The notes under the pieces were generated by a model, which did not search any database, was not told the DNA's origin, and saw only the letters and a list, made by a program, of their open reading frames with translations. 64,000 bases of DNA from Bacillota bacterium. GTDB taxonomy: Bacteria; Bacillota; UBA4882; UBA10575. The translations under genes and the position numbers were made by a program. The DNA lies in contig JAKOVI010000162.1 in NCBI GenBank assembly GCA_029782135.1, positions 17,322 to 81,321 of the forward strand, given 5' to 3'. Below, piece after piece: positions 8,654 through 17,975 of this stretch (within the stretch, counting starts at the first letter, position 1; each line of letters opens with the position of its first letter).

Positions 8654-10138
8654 TTAGGCGGTCTTCTGCAAAATAGTACGAAACTCCTCCCCGGAGATCT
8701 TCTCTTTTTTGAAAAGCAGTTCGGCCGCTTGCTTCAGGGAATCAAGTTTCGCCGTCAGGATCCCCCGCGCCCTCTCCTCTTGTTCCTTCAGAATCCGGGT
8801 GAAGACTTCATTGATCTTATCCTTCGGTGTATACTCTTCATCGACGATCCCTAAAGGAGAGAGACCGCTTTTAATAATCTCCTTGCTTAAGTGGGCTGCT
8901 TGCTCAAAATCATTGGCTGCGCCGGTGCTGCGCGTACCGTAAACAAGCTCTTCCGCCAGCGCCCCGCCGAGAAAGACCGCAATTTGGTCCTCCAAATACT
9001 CTTTGGTGTATAAATAACGTTCCTCATTCCCGCTCGGGCGCATAAACCCTAAGGCCTTCCCCCGCGGAGTAACCGTGAGGTGGGCGACGGAATGCGGCCG
9101 CACCGTCTCGCTGACCAGGGCATGCCCGGCTTCATGGACCGCCACCCGCTGCACTTCCTGCCGCTCCGGTTTGCGTTCCAACTTCTCACCCAGAATCACT
9201 TTGTCAATCGCTTCCGCCAATTGTTCCGCTCCGATCTCCTCGTTTCCGAGCCGGAAAGCAAGAATTGCCGCCTCATTGACCAGTGCCTCCAGATGGGCGC
9301 CGGAAAAGCCGAAAGTATCCTCGGCAATCTTCTCCAGGTCAACGTCGGCTGCCAATGGTTTGTTTTTGGTATGGATCTCCAGGATCCGCAAGCGTCCTTC
9401 CTTCTCCGGAAGATCCACCTTGACCTGGCGGTCAAACCGCCCGGGGCGTAACAAGGCTTCATCCAGGAGGTCGGCGCGGTTAGTTGCACCAATCACCAGA
9501 ATCCGCGTTTCGGCATTTGGTTTAATCCCGTCCATCTCTACCAACAACTGGTTTAAAGTTTGATCATACTCCAGGTGGGAAGTGTGTTTGCCCCGCTTCC
9601 CCCCTAAGACTTCAAGTTCGTCCAGGAAGATAATTGCGTTTTTCTTCCCCTCTTTTTGCGCCAGTTTCCGGGCGCGCTTAAACAATTGCCGGACACGCTG
9701 CGCGCCAACTCCGGCGTAAAGCTCAATAAATTCACTTCCACTCGCCGCCAAAAAAACCGCCTCCGTGTAATGGGCAGCCGCCTTCGCCATCAGCGTCTTT
9801 CCAGTACCGGGCGGGCCGCTCAGCAGGATCCCCTTCAGCGGTCTGATCCCTAAATCCCGTGTTTTCTGATCGTCCTGCAGAAAAGCAAGGGCCTCCATCA
9901 ACTCCCGTTTTGCCACCTCTTGGCCGCCAATATCGGCAAAGGTGACCGGGGCCACCGTCTCCTTTTCCCCGGTATACTCCAGGGTCTCTAAACTTTTTTC
10001 CACACCGCGGCCCTGGAAATAGAAGCGAAAGACGAGCAGAACACCACCCAAGAGGAGAAAAGGCGCCGGATCCAGGCCCTGGCTAACCAGAAAAACGAAG
10101 ACCCCGGCCAGCATCCCGATTAGTGTCTCTTTCCACAT
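8654..10138 (-). CDS. Short FtsH-type AAA+ zinc metalloprotease
   Basis: 494 residues against about 600-650 for standard FtsH. Two N-terminal hydrophobic segments (about 5-20 and 26-41) replace the usual large extracytoplasmic domain. The AAA+ module shows GPPGTGKT (108-115), Walker B FLDEL (171-175) and an intact second region of homology (ATNRADLLDEALLRPGRF). The protease zinc site HEAGH is at 335-339, with the third ligand in the AANDFEQA region. All catalytic residues are kept, so it should degrade membrane or soluble substrates. Its ATG overlaps the stop of the upstream membrane-protein gene by one base (TAATG). Confidence 0.88.
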   Translation of the reverse strand: MWKETLIGMLAGVFVFLVSQGLDPAPFLLLGGVLLVFRFYFQGRGVEKSLETLEYTGEKETVAPVTFADIGGQEVAKRELMEALAFLQDDQKTRDLGIRPLKGILLSGPPGTGKTLMAKAAAHYTEAVFLAASGSEFIELYAGVGAQRVRQLFKRARKLAQKEGKKNAIIFLDELEVLGGKRGKHTSHLEYDQTLNQLLVEMDGIKPNAETRILVIGATNRADLLDEALLRPGRFDRQVKVDLPEKEGRLRILEIHTKNKPLAADVDLEKIAEDTFGFSGAHLEALVNEAAILAFRLGNEEIGAEQLAEAIDKVILGEKLERKPERQEVQRVAVHEAGHALVSETVRPHSVAHLTVTPRGKALGFMRPSGNEERYLYTKEYLEDQIAVFLGGALAEELVYGTRSTGAANDFEQAAHLSKEIIKSGLSPLGIVDEEYTPKDKINEVFTRILKEQEERARGILTAKLDSLKQAAELLFKKEKISGEEFRTILQKTA

Positions 10139-10704
10139 TAAGCGCTCCCTCCTTTCAACTCCGCCGTCTTCCTCGCGGCCGCTCTGGGAACGACCTTGAA
10201 ATAGGCATGGCCTTCTTTGCTTAATTGAATATAGAAAAAGTTCTCTCCGAGGTAGACACGGAAATTCCCGTCACCCGCCTGCTCCTGTAAGGCCTGGAGG
10301 GTCTGATAAAGATTGCTGTATTCCCCGGTGGCTTTGGCTTCCTCTAAAGCAAAACTGAGCCGGTAATCGACCTCAGCCAATTCGGCCGTCGGTTGACTGT
10401 CAACCAGGACTTCGGTCACAGTTCGTTGCTTTTTTGCCTCCACCTCTTGGATCAATGGTTCAATCGTCTCTTGCAGGTTTGTCACCTGCTGCGGATCCAG
10501 TTTCACTTTCACCTTCAATTCCCTGCCTCTCTCGAGCAGTTGGAAACTTTCCACGGCAGGCAGATCTTTCACCCATTTTTGTAACGGGTTATAACTGAAC
10601 AACCGCTCAATTAGTGTCCTTCCACCAAACAGGAGCCCGGTGGTGAGGGCAAAAACGCACACAACAATAAAGATCTGTCTCAGGCTCCAGTATTTCCGGG
10701 ACAT
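10138..10704 (-). CDS. Single-pass membrane protein coupled to the FtsH-like protease
   Basis: 188 residues: a short cytoplasmic start, one membrane segment (about 10-30, IFIVVCVFALTTGLLF) and an external region of about 155 residues with charged helices. No known family recognised. The ATG at 10702-10704 is preceded by AAGGAGATATAGG, so the longer reading frame upstream is not used. The TAATG junction with the FtsH-like gene implies equal expression; it may supply the external domain that the short FtsH lacks, which is inference only. Confidence 0.7.
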   Translation of the reverse strand: MSRKYWSLRQIFIVVCVFALTTGLLFGGRTLIERLFSYNPLQKWVKDLPAVESFQLLERGRELKVKVKLDPQQVTNLQETIEPLIQEVEAKKQRTVTEVLVDSQPTAELAEVDYRLSFALEEAKATGEYSNLYQTLQALQEQAGDGNFRVYLGENFFYIQLSKEGHAYFKVVPRAAARKTAELKGGSA

Positions 10705-10822
10705 CCTATATCTCCTTCCTAATGCGTAAATCTCATTTATGAAATGGCCAAGGATCAAACGGGCTGACCAAGCAAGCAAGAACCCGTTTCTTTAGCGCAG
10801 ATCCAGGGTAATTGACATAAAA

Positions 10823-10851
10823 ATTATAGCATATTTATGACAATCTTTCGA
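10823..10851 (-). promoter_or_regulatory. Promoter for the membrane protein/ftsH-like operon
   Basis: On the minus strand an extended -10 (TGC followed by TATAAT, -10 at 10823-10828) lies about 120 bases before the 10704 start. No good -35 is seen. The rest of 10705-11034 (330 bases without a gene) holds only the HD-GYP terminator and otherwise nothing I can name. Confidence 0.5.
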
Positions 10852-10986
10852 GTTAAATCCCCAGGTAGATGCTGGAATGTGCCCATCAAGTCCCTCTCAT
10901 GCCCAAAGAAGCGGCGAACATCCCTTATCCTCCGGAGTGAGCGGTGGACATCCCTCCTAACACAACCGGGTGCCGTGCATAGACAT

Positions 10987-11018
10987 AAAAAAACAACCAA
11001 CCATGTTAGGGTTGGTTG
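10987..11018 (-). terminator. Terminator of the cheX-like/HD-GYP operon
   Basis: Stem CAACCAACC / GGTTGGTTG (10994-11002 with 11010-11018) followed on the minus strand by seven T. It lies 17 bases past the HD-GYP stop. Confidence 0.88.
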
Positions 11019-11034
11019 CCTGTTGCTTCTGCTT

Positions 11035-12159
11035 TTATTTTTTAGGTCTTTTCTCGATTTCATCCATGGCTCTCTTGTGTTCCGATGTTGATAACGTCCC
11101 TTTAATGAAGAGCAGATGGTTCGCTTCGTCACTCAAATCGAGCCGGACCGGTTCTTCCAACAGTTTCTCCTCCCGGTCGAAATGAATCTGGACCACAGGG
11201 CGGAATGGTTGTTTATTCCGTACTTTGATCACTTTTCCTATTTCGCCGGTATTCAATTTAACCAGCGAGCCGATGGGATAAACGGCCATCGTGGAGATAA
11301 AGACCTTCAACAATTGCGGATCGTAGAGCTTCTGGTCAGCCACGATAATGCGCAAGGCCTCTTGCGGCGTAATCCGCTCACGGTAGGGACGTTCCGAGAT
11401 ACAGGCATCATAAACATCAGCCAGCGCCACAATCCGCGCTTTATAATTAATATCACTCCCCTTGAGCTTGTTTGGATAACCGGACCCGTCAAACCTTTCG
11501 TGATGCTGCGCGGCAACAGCCCTAATATCTTTTGACATATTATTCGCCGCCAAAAACTCCTCGCCAAAAATGGGGTGTTTCCGGATCTCATCATATTCTT
11601 CAGGGGTTAATGTCCCGGCCTTATGCGTGATCTCCATCGGGATCTTTAACATCCCGATATCATGCAAGAGCGCCGCGACTCCGATCTGGTTCAGTTCTTC
11701 CGAGGAATAATTCAGTTGCTCGCCGATTAAGAGTGCTAAGATACTAACATTGACAGAATGGGAAAAGAGGTAATTGTCATAGGTCTTTAAATGCGTGAGG
11801 TTCAAAAAGAGGCTGGCATCCATCTTAACATGCTCGAGAAGTTCCCCGACCAAACCCGCAATGATCGGTTCTTCCAATAAACGGTCTTCAGGATTGGTGA
11901 CAATCTCCCGGACGGCATTGACCGCATTTTCATGCGCTTGCGCCATCACCGGGGCCAACCTTTCCTCTGCTTTTTCCTCTTCACTCTTTTGGAGCTCGGC
12001 AATAAAGACCTCATTAATGTTAAAAGAAGCAATCCGCCTGATCATTTCCACGGTCAAAACGGCATTACTGGGTAGCAGTGTCACGGCAGTTCTGGGGATT
12101 AAAACATCTTGCGCTAAGATCATCCCGGGAACCAGCTTGTCAACTTTTACTGCTTTCAT
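11035..12159 (-). CDS. HD-GYP domain protein (putative c-di-GMP phosphodiesterase)
   Basis: 374 residues. The HD-GYP domain (about 125-300) keeps its key residues: His134, HD at 166-167 (LLHDIGMLKIP) and HHERFDGSGYP at 219-229, so c-di-GMP hydrolysis is expected. The N-terminal about 100 residues form the small domain usual in this subfamily, and the C-terminus has the VGSLVKLNTGE-like tail. Its ATG overlaps the stop of the CheX-like gene by one base. The pairing links phosphatase-type CheX to second-messenger turnover. Confidence 0.9.
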   Translation of the reverse strand: MKAVKVDKLVPGMILAQDVLIPRTAVTLLPSNAVLTVEMIRRIASFNINEVFIAELQKSEEEKAEERLAPVMAQAHENAVNAVREIVTNPEDRLLEEPIIAGLVGELLEHVKMDASLFLNLTHLKTYDNYLFSHSVNVSILALLIGEQLNYSSEELNQIGVAALLHDIGMLKIPMEITHKAGTLTPEEYDEIRKHPIFGEEFLAANNMSKDIRAVAAQHHERFDGSGYPNKLKGSDINYKARIVALADVYDACISERPYRERITPQEALRIIVADQKLYDPQLLKVFISTMAVYPIGSLVKLNTGEIGKVIKVRNKQPFRPVVQIHFDREEKLLEEPVRLDLSDEANHLLFIKGTLSTSEHKRAMDEIEKRPKK

Positions 12160-12647
12160 TAAAACTCCTCCCTATCTTCTGGCGCGCTCTCTTGTAAGGC
12201 AACATTGATATCTAGCTTGCCGATATCCATTTCAAACGGAATCACTAAGAATTGTGCCGCCGCAGTTGAAACAGTGACATTTCTCCCAATAAACAAAGCC
12301 GGGGGGGTCAAATCACAGATATATCCCTTTCCCGCCAATTCGGTAACGGCGTTACCTATGATCATATTCCCCAACTCGCCGATCGCGCTTTTTGCCAGTT
12401 CGTCAAAAGTATCGGTCGCCAAGGCGAATAACATCTTCGAAGCCAGCACGAGGGCTGTCTCCTCCGTAAGGCAAAAGATGATCTGCCCGGTCAGATCGCC
12501 GGTCACCCCAATCACCACATTAACCTCATTCCCTTTAATCGGCGAAGACTCCAACCGCAGTTCGCCTTTTCTCGCTTCCAACCCTGCGACATCTTTAATT
12601 ACATTATAAGCAGCATTTAAAAACGGATTAATATAGACCGCTTTCAT
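12159..12647 (-). CDS. CheX/CheC-type phosphatase protein
   Basis: 162-residue member of the CheC/CheX/FliY phosphatase family. The family's active-site pattern (Ser-x3-Glu-x2-Asn) is visible as SAIGELGNMIIGNA near 86-99. CheX proteins dephosphorylate CheY-P-like receivers, but no chemotaxis genes occur in the window. The start is ATG 12645-12647, six to seven bases after AGGGGGG; a GTG lies one codon upstream. It is coupled to the HD-GYP gene. A second family member is encoded at 35.9-36.4 kb. Confidence 0.82.
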   Translation of the reverse strand: MKAVYINPFLNAAYNVIKDVAGLEARKGELRLESSPIKGNEVNVVIGVTGDLTGQIIFCLTEETALVLASKMLFALATDTFDELAKSAIGELGNMIIGNAVTELAGKGYICDLTPPALFIGRNVTVSTAAAQFLVIPFEMDIGKLDINVALQESAPEDREEF

Positions 12648-12761
12648 CACAATCCCCCCTTGACGTTTGCTATGGGCAAAACGGCAACCCGTAAGGTTTC
12701 CGCCTGTTCTTTTTTTTCTTGTTATATTCTGTACAATTCTGGGAATACCTTTTTTCTCAAC

Positions 12762-12790
12762 AAAAAAACCTCCCTGTTATGGGAGGTTTT
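12762..12790 (-). terminator. Terminator of the L,D-transpeptidase gene
   Basis: Stem ACCTCCC / GGGAGGT (around 12768-12774 and 12781-12787), six-base loop, followed on the minus strand by seven T, 13 bases past the stop at 12803. Confidence 0.9.
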
Positions 12791-12802
12791 GTCGGTTAAA
12801 AA

Positions 12803-13723
12803 CTATTCTTCAGAAAACAGGCCCAACGCTTGGTATTCCGCCCATCCGACCTGTCCGGTCACCGGCAACCGTTTTTCGGCTTGGAACTTTTTCACCGCCT
12901 GTTCGGTTGCGTAGCCGTAGATACCATCGGCCTTTTGGTCATAATAACCCAATTGCCTCAGGCGTTTCTGCAAAAACATCACATCGGACCCTTTTTCTCC
13001 TTTAACCAGCCTCCGCCTGCCCATAAACGGATCACCAATGATATGAACCGGCGTCCCGATCTTCACCCAGTGGTATAATTGCTCGACATCCTTGTTAAAC
13101 ATGCGCACACAGCCTTGGCTCGCCAGCCGGCCAATCGACCAAGGTTTGTTGGTTCCATGAATACCGTAGGTGCCAAAGGGTACATTCAAACCCAACCAGC
13201 GGGTCCCAAATCCGCCGCTCCAGACCCCCTTTGAGATTAATTTCCAATTGCCAACCGGGGAGGGGGTCTCCCGTTTACCAATCGCCACCGGAAAACTGGC
13301 AAAGGGCTGATTATCCACTAATACGGTGAGGGTTAAATATTTGAGATCGACAATGATCCGGAGATCTCCAGGGGGCGGGGTTGTTAACACCGGAGTAGCG
13401 GCGCGCTGGCCGAGCACACCCCAGGTTGCCAGGTCTACCTTTCCGGTGACCGGCAAACCGTTTTTCCTTTGGAAACTGTTCACCGCTTCCCTGGTTTCGG
13501 CATCAAAGACCCCTGAGATCTCATGAAAATAAAGGTTTTCATTCTTCAAAAACCTTTGTAGTTCGGCGACATCCTCCCCTGCAGCCCCCATGGCCAGTTC
13601 AATCTCATCCGGACAAGCGCACCGTTCGCCGGCCGCCCAGCCAGGGATGACACTCACCAAGAATAAACCCAGCAAAAAGGAGAGAACCCACCGCCGTTTG
13701 CTGGTAACCTGTCCCATTCCCAC
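12803..13723 (-). CDS. Secreted L,D-transpeptidase with two peptidoglycan-binding domains
   Basis: 306 residues. Signal peptide (about 10-31), peptidoglycan-binding repeat (about 45-105), YkuD catalytic domain (about 121-233) and a second peptidoglycan-binding repeat (about 242-302). The catalytic block shows HGTNKP (189) and SQGCVRM with Cys205. It should form 3-3 crosslinks in the wall, possibly in the spore. The start is GTG (13721-13723), six bases after AGGAGG. Confidence 0.93.
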   Translation of the reverse strand: MGMGQVTSKRRWVLSFLLGLFLVSVIPGWAAGERCACPDEIELAMGAAGEDVAELQRFLKNENLYFHEISGVFDAETREAVNSFQRKNGLPVTGKVDLATWGVLGQRAATPVLTTPPPGDLRIIVDLKYLTLTVLVDNQPFASFPVAIGKRETPSPVGNWKLISKGVWSGGFGTRWLGLNVPFGTYGIHGTNKPWSIGRLASQGCVRMFNKDVEQLYHWVKIGTPVHIIGDPFMGRRRLVKGEKGSDVMFLQKRLRQLGYYDQKADGIYGYATEQAVKKFQAEKRLPVTGQVGWAEYQALGLFSEE

Positions 13724-13834
13724 CAGTCGCCTCCTCTACAAGCCCGCTCTTTACATCGATATCTCTATTATTGACGGACTGCCGGAAGCTTATTAAGGCT
13801 TTTTGGTCCCCCTTTGGTTGCCAGCCGTTCCACC

Positions 13835-14986
13835 CTAACTGCCGGGCCGGAGACTCATCTTTACCGGGTTCATCGGCTTTCTTCCATAAAACAGATAAGC
13901 AAGGAGTAGTCCGTTGCCAACAATACGCCCGGCCAAGCTGAAAAAGTAACCAATGTACGGAAGGATTTTCAAAAAGGTCAGGACAAAACCACCGGCGATA
14001 AAGAGGAGAACGGGATGTGGCTGCCGCTCTTTCCTGAAAGTGCGAAACAGGAGATTCCCAACCAAGAGATAACTGGGGAGCTCACCGAAGAGCACCAGGA
14101 TCAGAAAGAGGAGCAGCAGGCAGATGCCCAGCGGTAACCCGATGACCAGCGCCGAGGTGAAGAATGCGAGGAAGGGCAATAAAATTGAGCCACCCAGTCC
14201 CAAACCGACGATCCGCCGCCAAGCGGGGCGTACCGCCATCAGCTCCATCCAGCGGTACGGGAAAACTAAGAGCCAGAGGACCCCGAGGAATAACCCGCCG
14301 ATAAACCAGAGACCGCGAAAAGCCGTTAAAGCCGGAGAAAGCGGGATAAATTCTCTTAACTTCCCACCCACCTGGGCACCGGGCTGCAGCACTGGTGTAA
14401 TCCCCTGCCGGTAGATCAGATCCCCGCCGACCCGCGCACCCTGGGTAATCATTACCCTGCTCCCGCCGGCCTTTAAATCTTCTCCGACCTTTCCGTGCAA
14501 GACTAAGGCCGTCCCCTTGATATGGGCCGCCTCCGTGACCTCCCCGGCAATCCTTGCCAGCGTATACCAGGCCAACAAAGAAGAAGTTTTCGCTTGGGGT
14601 CCGAAGAAAAGTTCATTCCCGGCCGCCGAGATATTGCCGGCGATTTCACCGTTCAGATTGGTCAACAATGAAAATAAACGCAGATTGCCCAGGACGCGCC
14701 CGGATAACTCAGTTTGTGCGGTAATCCCTAAAAGATCGCCATCTATTTGCCCGCTGACTTTGAGTTGCTCGGCAACGATCAAGAGATCTCCTTTGATCCT
14801 TCCTTTAATCTCGACCGCCCGGCTGAACACCCAGACATCACCCTCAATCTCCTCACCTTCCCGGAGCAATACTTCATCACCGGTGATTGTCTTCCAGGCG
14901 GCTGCCGCCGGTTGACCGGAGTTCAAACAAAACAGAAATACCGCCCCGGCAACCAGCAGTACCCTTAAGAATAAAAAGCGCTTCAT
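13835..14986 (-). CDS. Polymer-forming (bactofilin-like) beta-solenoid with membrane domain
   Basis: About 383 residues. A signal peptide is followed by a repetitive region (about 40-210) with the short beta-solenoid periodicity of polymer-forming cytoskeletal proteins (EIEGDVWVF, GRIKGDLLIV, GQIDGDLLGI), then four to five membrane helices (about 225-380). The signal peptide puts the solenoid outside the membrane, unlike cytoplasmic bactofilins. I choose ATG 14984-14986 six bases after AGAAGG; a TTG lies seven codons upstream. Confidence 0.75.
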   Translation of the reverse strand: MKRFLFLRVLLVAGAVFLFCLNSGQPAAAAWKTITGDEVLLREGEEIEGDVWVFSRAVEIKGRIKGDLLIVAEQLKVSGQIDGDLLGITAQTELSGRVLGNLRLFSLLTNLNGEIAGNISAAGNELFFGPQAKTSSLLAWYTLARIAGEVTEAAHIKGTALVLHGKVGEDLKAGGSRVMITQGARVGGDLIYRQGITPVLQPGAQVGGKLREFIPLSPALTAFRGLWFIGGLFLGVLWLLVFPYRWMELMAVRPAWRRIVGLGLGGSILLPFLAFFTSALVIGLPLGICLLLLFLILVLFGELPSYLLVGNLLFRTFRKERQPHPVLLFIAGGFVLTFLKILPYIGYFFSLAGRIVGNGLLLAYLFYGRKPMNPVKMSLRPGS

Positions 14987-15066
14987 TTTCATCCTTCTCA
15001 CTGTCAATTACTTGTCAATATTCTCCACCCAACTGCCGATCATAAGCTGGACACTATGAAATTGAA

Positions 15067-17349
15067 TCAGAGGGTAACTTCAACCAGATCCCGGTCGATC
15101 TTATTCATACAATTCTTCAATTTTGCCGCCAGAATCGGATCTTCCACCAAACAGGCCGCCCGGATCTGGCGCAAAAGATCAATCCCGCGCCGGAAAGCCG
15201 AAACAATGTCGCCTTCCTGGAGATCGGTATAATTAAGTAATTCAAAAAAGTCGCACCCCTGACTCCAACGATAGGCCAACGGGGATAAACTTGGGAAAAA
15301 CTGAATCTCCCGGTCGTCAACCCCGTGCCGGTAGATTAAATCCCGGATAATCTTCTTAATTGGCCTTTGGTCAAACGGGAGGAGACTGGGGCTGGGGAGC
15401 TTTTCTCCTTTCCGCGGTTCATAATCCACTGCCACAATTACCGCGTTGATCTGATCCTCATCCCATTCGTGGAAGAAACCGGCGAAATAAAATTCGGTAA
15501 TTAAAAGCTCCTGCGCATAAATCTGCGCCGCAAATTCCCCCCGGGGCAACAATTGGCCATCCTTCAAGTAGTCCAGCTCTTCCAGGATCGCCGTTTTGGC
15601 GGTAAGGTCCTCTTCAAAGCGGCCGGCTGTTTTCATGGTGGCGAGGCTTTCTTCCAGTCCCGTTTGTTCCCGGTAGATATTCTCGTAAAACTCTACCCTT
15701 TGGGCGCATTTTCTTTGCTGTTCCGGTGTGCATTGCCGCGGCCTGGCTTGAGCGAGCGCCGATTTGATCTCCTCGATCTCCCGGGCGGTCGCGGCCCGGG
15801 CAATCCGCCCTTTGATGAACCTGAGCCGCCGTTCTTTTTTGCGCAAACGTTTCTGCGCCAATGACCTGGCGTGGGGACAAGACAAATCGCCCCAATCCTC
15901 ACAGAGCACTTCACGGAGCTTTCCGGTCTTCGTTCTGAGTTGCGCAAGGCGTTGTTCGAGACGGATTTTATCCTTTCGGGCCTGGAAAGTGGCGAAGTTT
16001 TGGTTTAAAATCACCGAGATCTGCGGCCGCTGGTGATTCTTGTAAAGGTTAAGCACTGAATTGTAGCTTAAATTAAACCTGCTGGCCAACTCCTCAATAT
16101 CATTAACATTCGTACTGGGGAATTCGGAGAGTTGGTAGCGGTCGAGATCCGCTAAAATGTAAACAAAACCTTGCTCGTCAATCCCCCGGCGCCCGGCCCG
16201 GCCCGCCATCTGGAAATACTCCAAAGTAGTGAGCGGGCGGAACGAAACCCCGTCCCATTTCGTCGGGGCATCAAAACAGACGCTCCGCACCGGATAATTG
16301 ATCCCCACCGCGAAGGTCTCCGTGGCATACATCACTTTGATCAAATTTTTCGCAAAAAGGATCTCCACCAGTTCTTTCAGCGCCGGTAAGAGTCCGGCGT
16401 GATGAAAGGCGATTCCCTTCAGGAAAAGCTGTTTCAAGCGGTAAAGGGTCGGCCAGCTTTCGAGTCCATATTTGGCACTGACCTCTTCGACGACTTCCTC
16501 AACCACCGCCCGTTCTTTGGCGGCCAAAAAGTTGAAGCGTTCCCCTAATTCGAGGGCTTTTAATTCGCATTGCTGCCGGCTAAAGACAAAATAGAGGCAG
16601 GGCAGTCCGTTCCGCTTGCGGATCTCGCGGATTAGATCAATATGCGTACAAAGCGCCTTGTTCCGTCCCCGCACCGGCGCTCCCCTCGCCTCCGCCTGGA
16701 GCTTTTTCTCCCAGGCTTTCCGGAGTTGCGGGAGGGTCGTCACCCCGGTCAACGGGTTGTACACAAAATGGGCCAAGGGGACAATCCGGTCCGTCTTTTG
16801 CACCACTTTGACCTGGTGTCCCTTGATCTCCGCAATCCATTCCGCCAACTCGCCCGCATTTGGAATCGTCGCTGACAGCCCCAATAAACGGATCTGGGGA
16901 GGCATAAAAATAATCGATTCTTCCCAGACCGTTCCCCGGCTTTCATCGGAGAGGTAATGGATCTCATCGAAGATCACATGCGAAAGGTCGTTCAGCTCCT
17001 CTTTCTCCTGCTGGAGCATATTGCGGAAGATCTCCGTGGTCATAATGGTCACTTGGGCTTCCGCATTGATCACAACATCGCCGGTGATAATTCCGACCTT
17101 CTCCTCCCCATACCACTCCTTGAACTCTTTATACTTCTGGTTGGAAAGCGCTTTAATCGGCGCGGTGTAAATAACCCTTTTGTTCTGGCTAATGGCATGG
17201 GCAATTAAATAATCGGCAATCAAGGTCTTCCCCACACCGGTAGGCGCGGAGACGAGAACCGAAAAACCTTCCAATAAATAATCAATTGCCTCTTTTTGGA
17301 AATCATCCAAAATTAAACCGCGAAACGTAATCCCCGTCTGCTCCTGCAT
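15067..17349 (-). CDS. Ski2/Dob10-like superfamily II RNA helicase
   Basis: 760-residue DExH helicase. Motifs: I SAPTGVGKT (34-42), II DEIHYL (128-133), III LSATIPN (158-164), and VI QMAGRAGRRG in RecA domain 2. A C-terminal extension of about 350 residues, rich in Arg/Lys coiled segments, contains CxHAR and CTPEQQRKC cysteines. The family is related to eukaryotic Ski2/Mtr4 RNA helicases; in bacteria its role is poorly known, probably RNA remodelling or decay. Normal length, single ATG start, monocistronic appearance. Confidence 0.88.
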   Translation of the reverse strand: MQEQTGITFRGLILDDFQKEAIDYLLEGFSVLVSAPTGVGKTLIADYLIAHAISQNKRVIYTAPIKALSNQKYKEFKEWYGEEKVGIITGDVVINAEAQVTIMTTEIFRNMLQQEKEELNDLSHVIFDEIHYLSDESRGTVWEESIIFMPPQIRLLGLSATIPNAGELAEWIAEIKGHQVKVVQKTDRIVPLAHFVYNPLTGVTTLPQLRKAWEKKLQAEARGAPVRGRNKALCTHIDLIREIRKRNGLPCLYFVFSRQQCELKALELGERFNFLAAKERAVVEEVVEEVSAKYGLESWPTLYRLKQLFLKGIAFHHAGLLPALKELVEILFAKNLIKVMYATETFAVGINYPVRSVCFDAPTKWDGVSFRPLTTLEYFQMAGRAGRRGIDEQGFVYILADLDRYQLSEFPSTNVNDIEELASRFNLSYNSVLNLYKNHQRPQISVILNQNFATFQARKDKIRLEQRLAQLRTKTGKLREVLCEDWGDLSCPHARSLAQKRLRKKERRLRFIKGRIARAATAREIEEIKSALAQARPRQCTPEQQRKCAQRVEFYENIYREQTGLEESLATMKTAGRFEEDLTAKTAILEELDYLKDGQLLPRGEFAAQIYAQELLITEFYFAGFFHEWDEDQINAVIVAVDYEPRKGEKLPSPSLLPFDQRPIKKIIRDLIYRHGVDDREIQFFPSLSPLAYRWSQGCDFFELLNYTDLQEGDIVSAFRRGIDLLRQIRAACLVEDPILAAKLKNCMNKIDRDLVEVTL

Positions 17350-17406
17350 CTGGTTTACTCCTCAACTTTGATCCCTAAGAGAATTATCCATTACTGGAGA
17401 ACTTAT

Positions 17407-17925
17407 TCAATCAGTACCACCGGTTTCAATAATTAACGCCGTCTCGTCACAATTCGGGAACTTCGGACAATCGATACACTCTTTCCAGACCTTGGTCGAC
17501 AGTTTTTCTTTCGGGATCTCATGAAAACCGCATTTTTTGAAGAATCCCGGTTGATAAGTAAGGACAAACACCTGGGGAATCCCCAATTGTTTTGCTTCTT
17601 CAATCAGTTTGCCCACTAATTGGCGGCCGATTCCTTTTCGGACGGCATGTTCGGCCAGCGCCAACGCCCGGATCTCCGCCAAATCCTCCCAGATAATATG
17701 GAGACCGCCAACCCCCAAAAAAACGCCGTCTTCCTCGGCAACCGTAAATTCCCGCAGAAACTGGTAGAGCATGCTCCGCGAACGGGGCAGCATTAACCCG
17801 CGCTGGGCATAATGATTTATTAAAGCATGGATGTTCTCGACATCTGCTACTTTTGCTTTTCGCAATTCAACCATAATCCCAAGCTCATCCTTTCCCGTAA
17901 TCTGCCGTTTATTATTCGGCATCAT
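17407..17925 (-). CDS. GNAT acetyltransferase, short N-acetylglutamate synthase-like
   Basis: 172 residues with a GNAT fold; the acetyl-CoA loop reads HAVRKGIGRQLV. The C-terminal block YQPGFFKKCGFHEIPKEKL and VWKEC resembles the short ArgA-type N-acetylglutamate synthases (as in mycobacteria), with a Cys-rich CIDCPKFPNC tail. This would be the first step of arginine synthesis, but no arginine genes are nearby, so another amine substrate is possible. The start is uncertain: ATG 17923-17925 has only AAAGGG ten bases away, and a second candidate, MVELRKA, lies 17 codons in. Confidence 0.72.
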   Translation of the reverse strand: MMPNNKRQITGKDELGIMVELRKAKVADVENIHALINHYAQRGLMLPRSRSMLYQFLREFTVAEEDGVFLGVGGLHIIWEDLAEIRALALAEHAVRKGIGRQLVGKLIEEAKQLGIPQVFVLTYQPGFFKKCGFHEIPKEKLSTKVWKECIDCPKFPNCDETALIIETGGTD

Positions 17926-17975
17926 CCCTTCTATTCCCTTTTCGCGCTAACTTTCTTTACAGAATATCAAAACTG

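Noticed and set aside
8282..8854. Plus-strand ORF opposite the metallophosphoesterase and FtsH-like genes
   Set aside because: Spans two genes on the other strand and has shadow-like composition.
10824..11132. Minus-strand ORF of 102 codons downstream of HD-GYP
   Set aside because: It crosses the HD-GYP coding end and its terminator; no recognisable protein.
12651..12760. Riboswitch-like stems upstream of the CheX-like/HD-GYP operon
   Set aside because: A GGCAACC/GGTTTCC stem is present, but conserved c-di-GMP or other known aptamer blocks are not.
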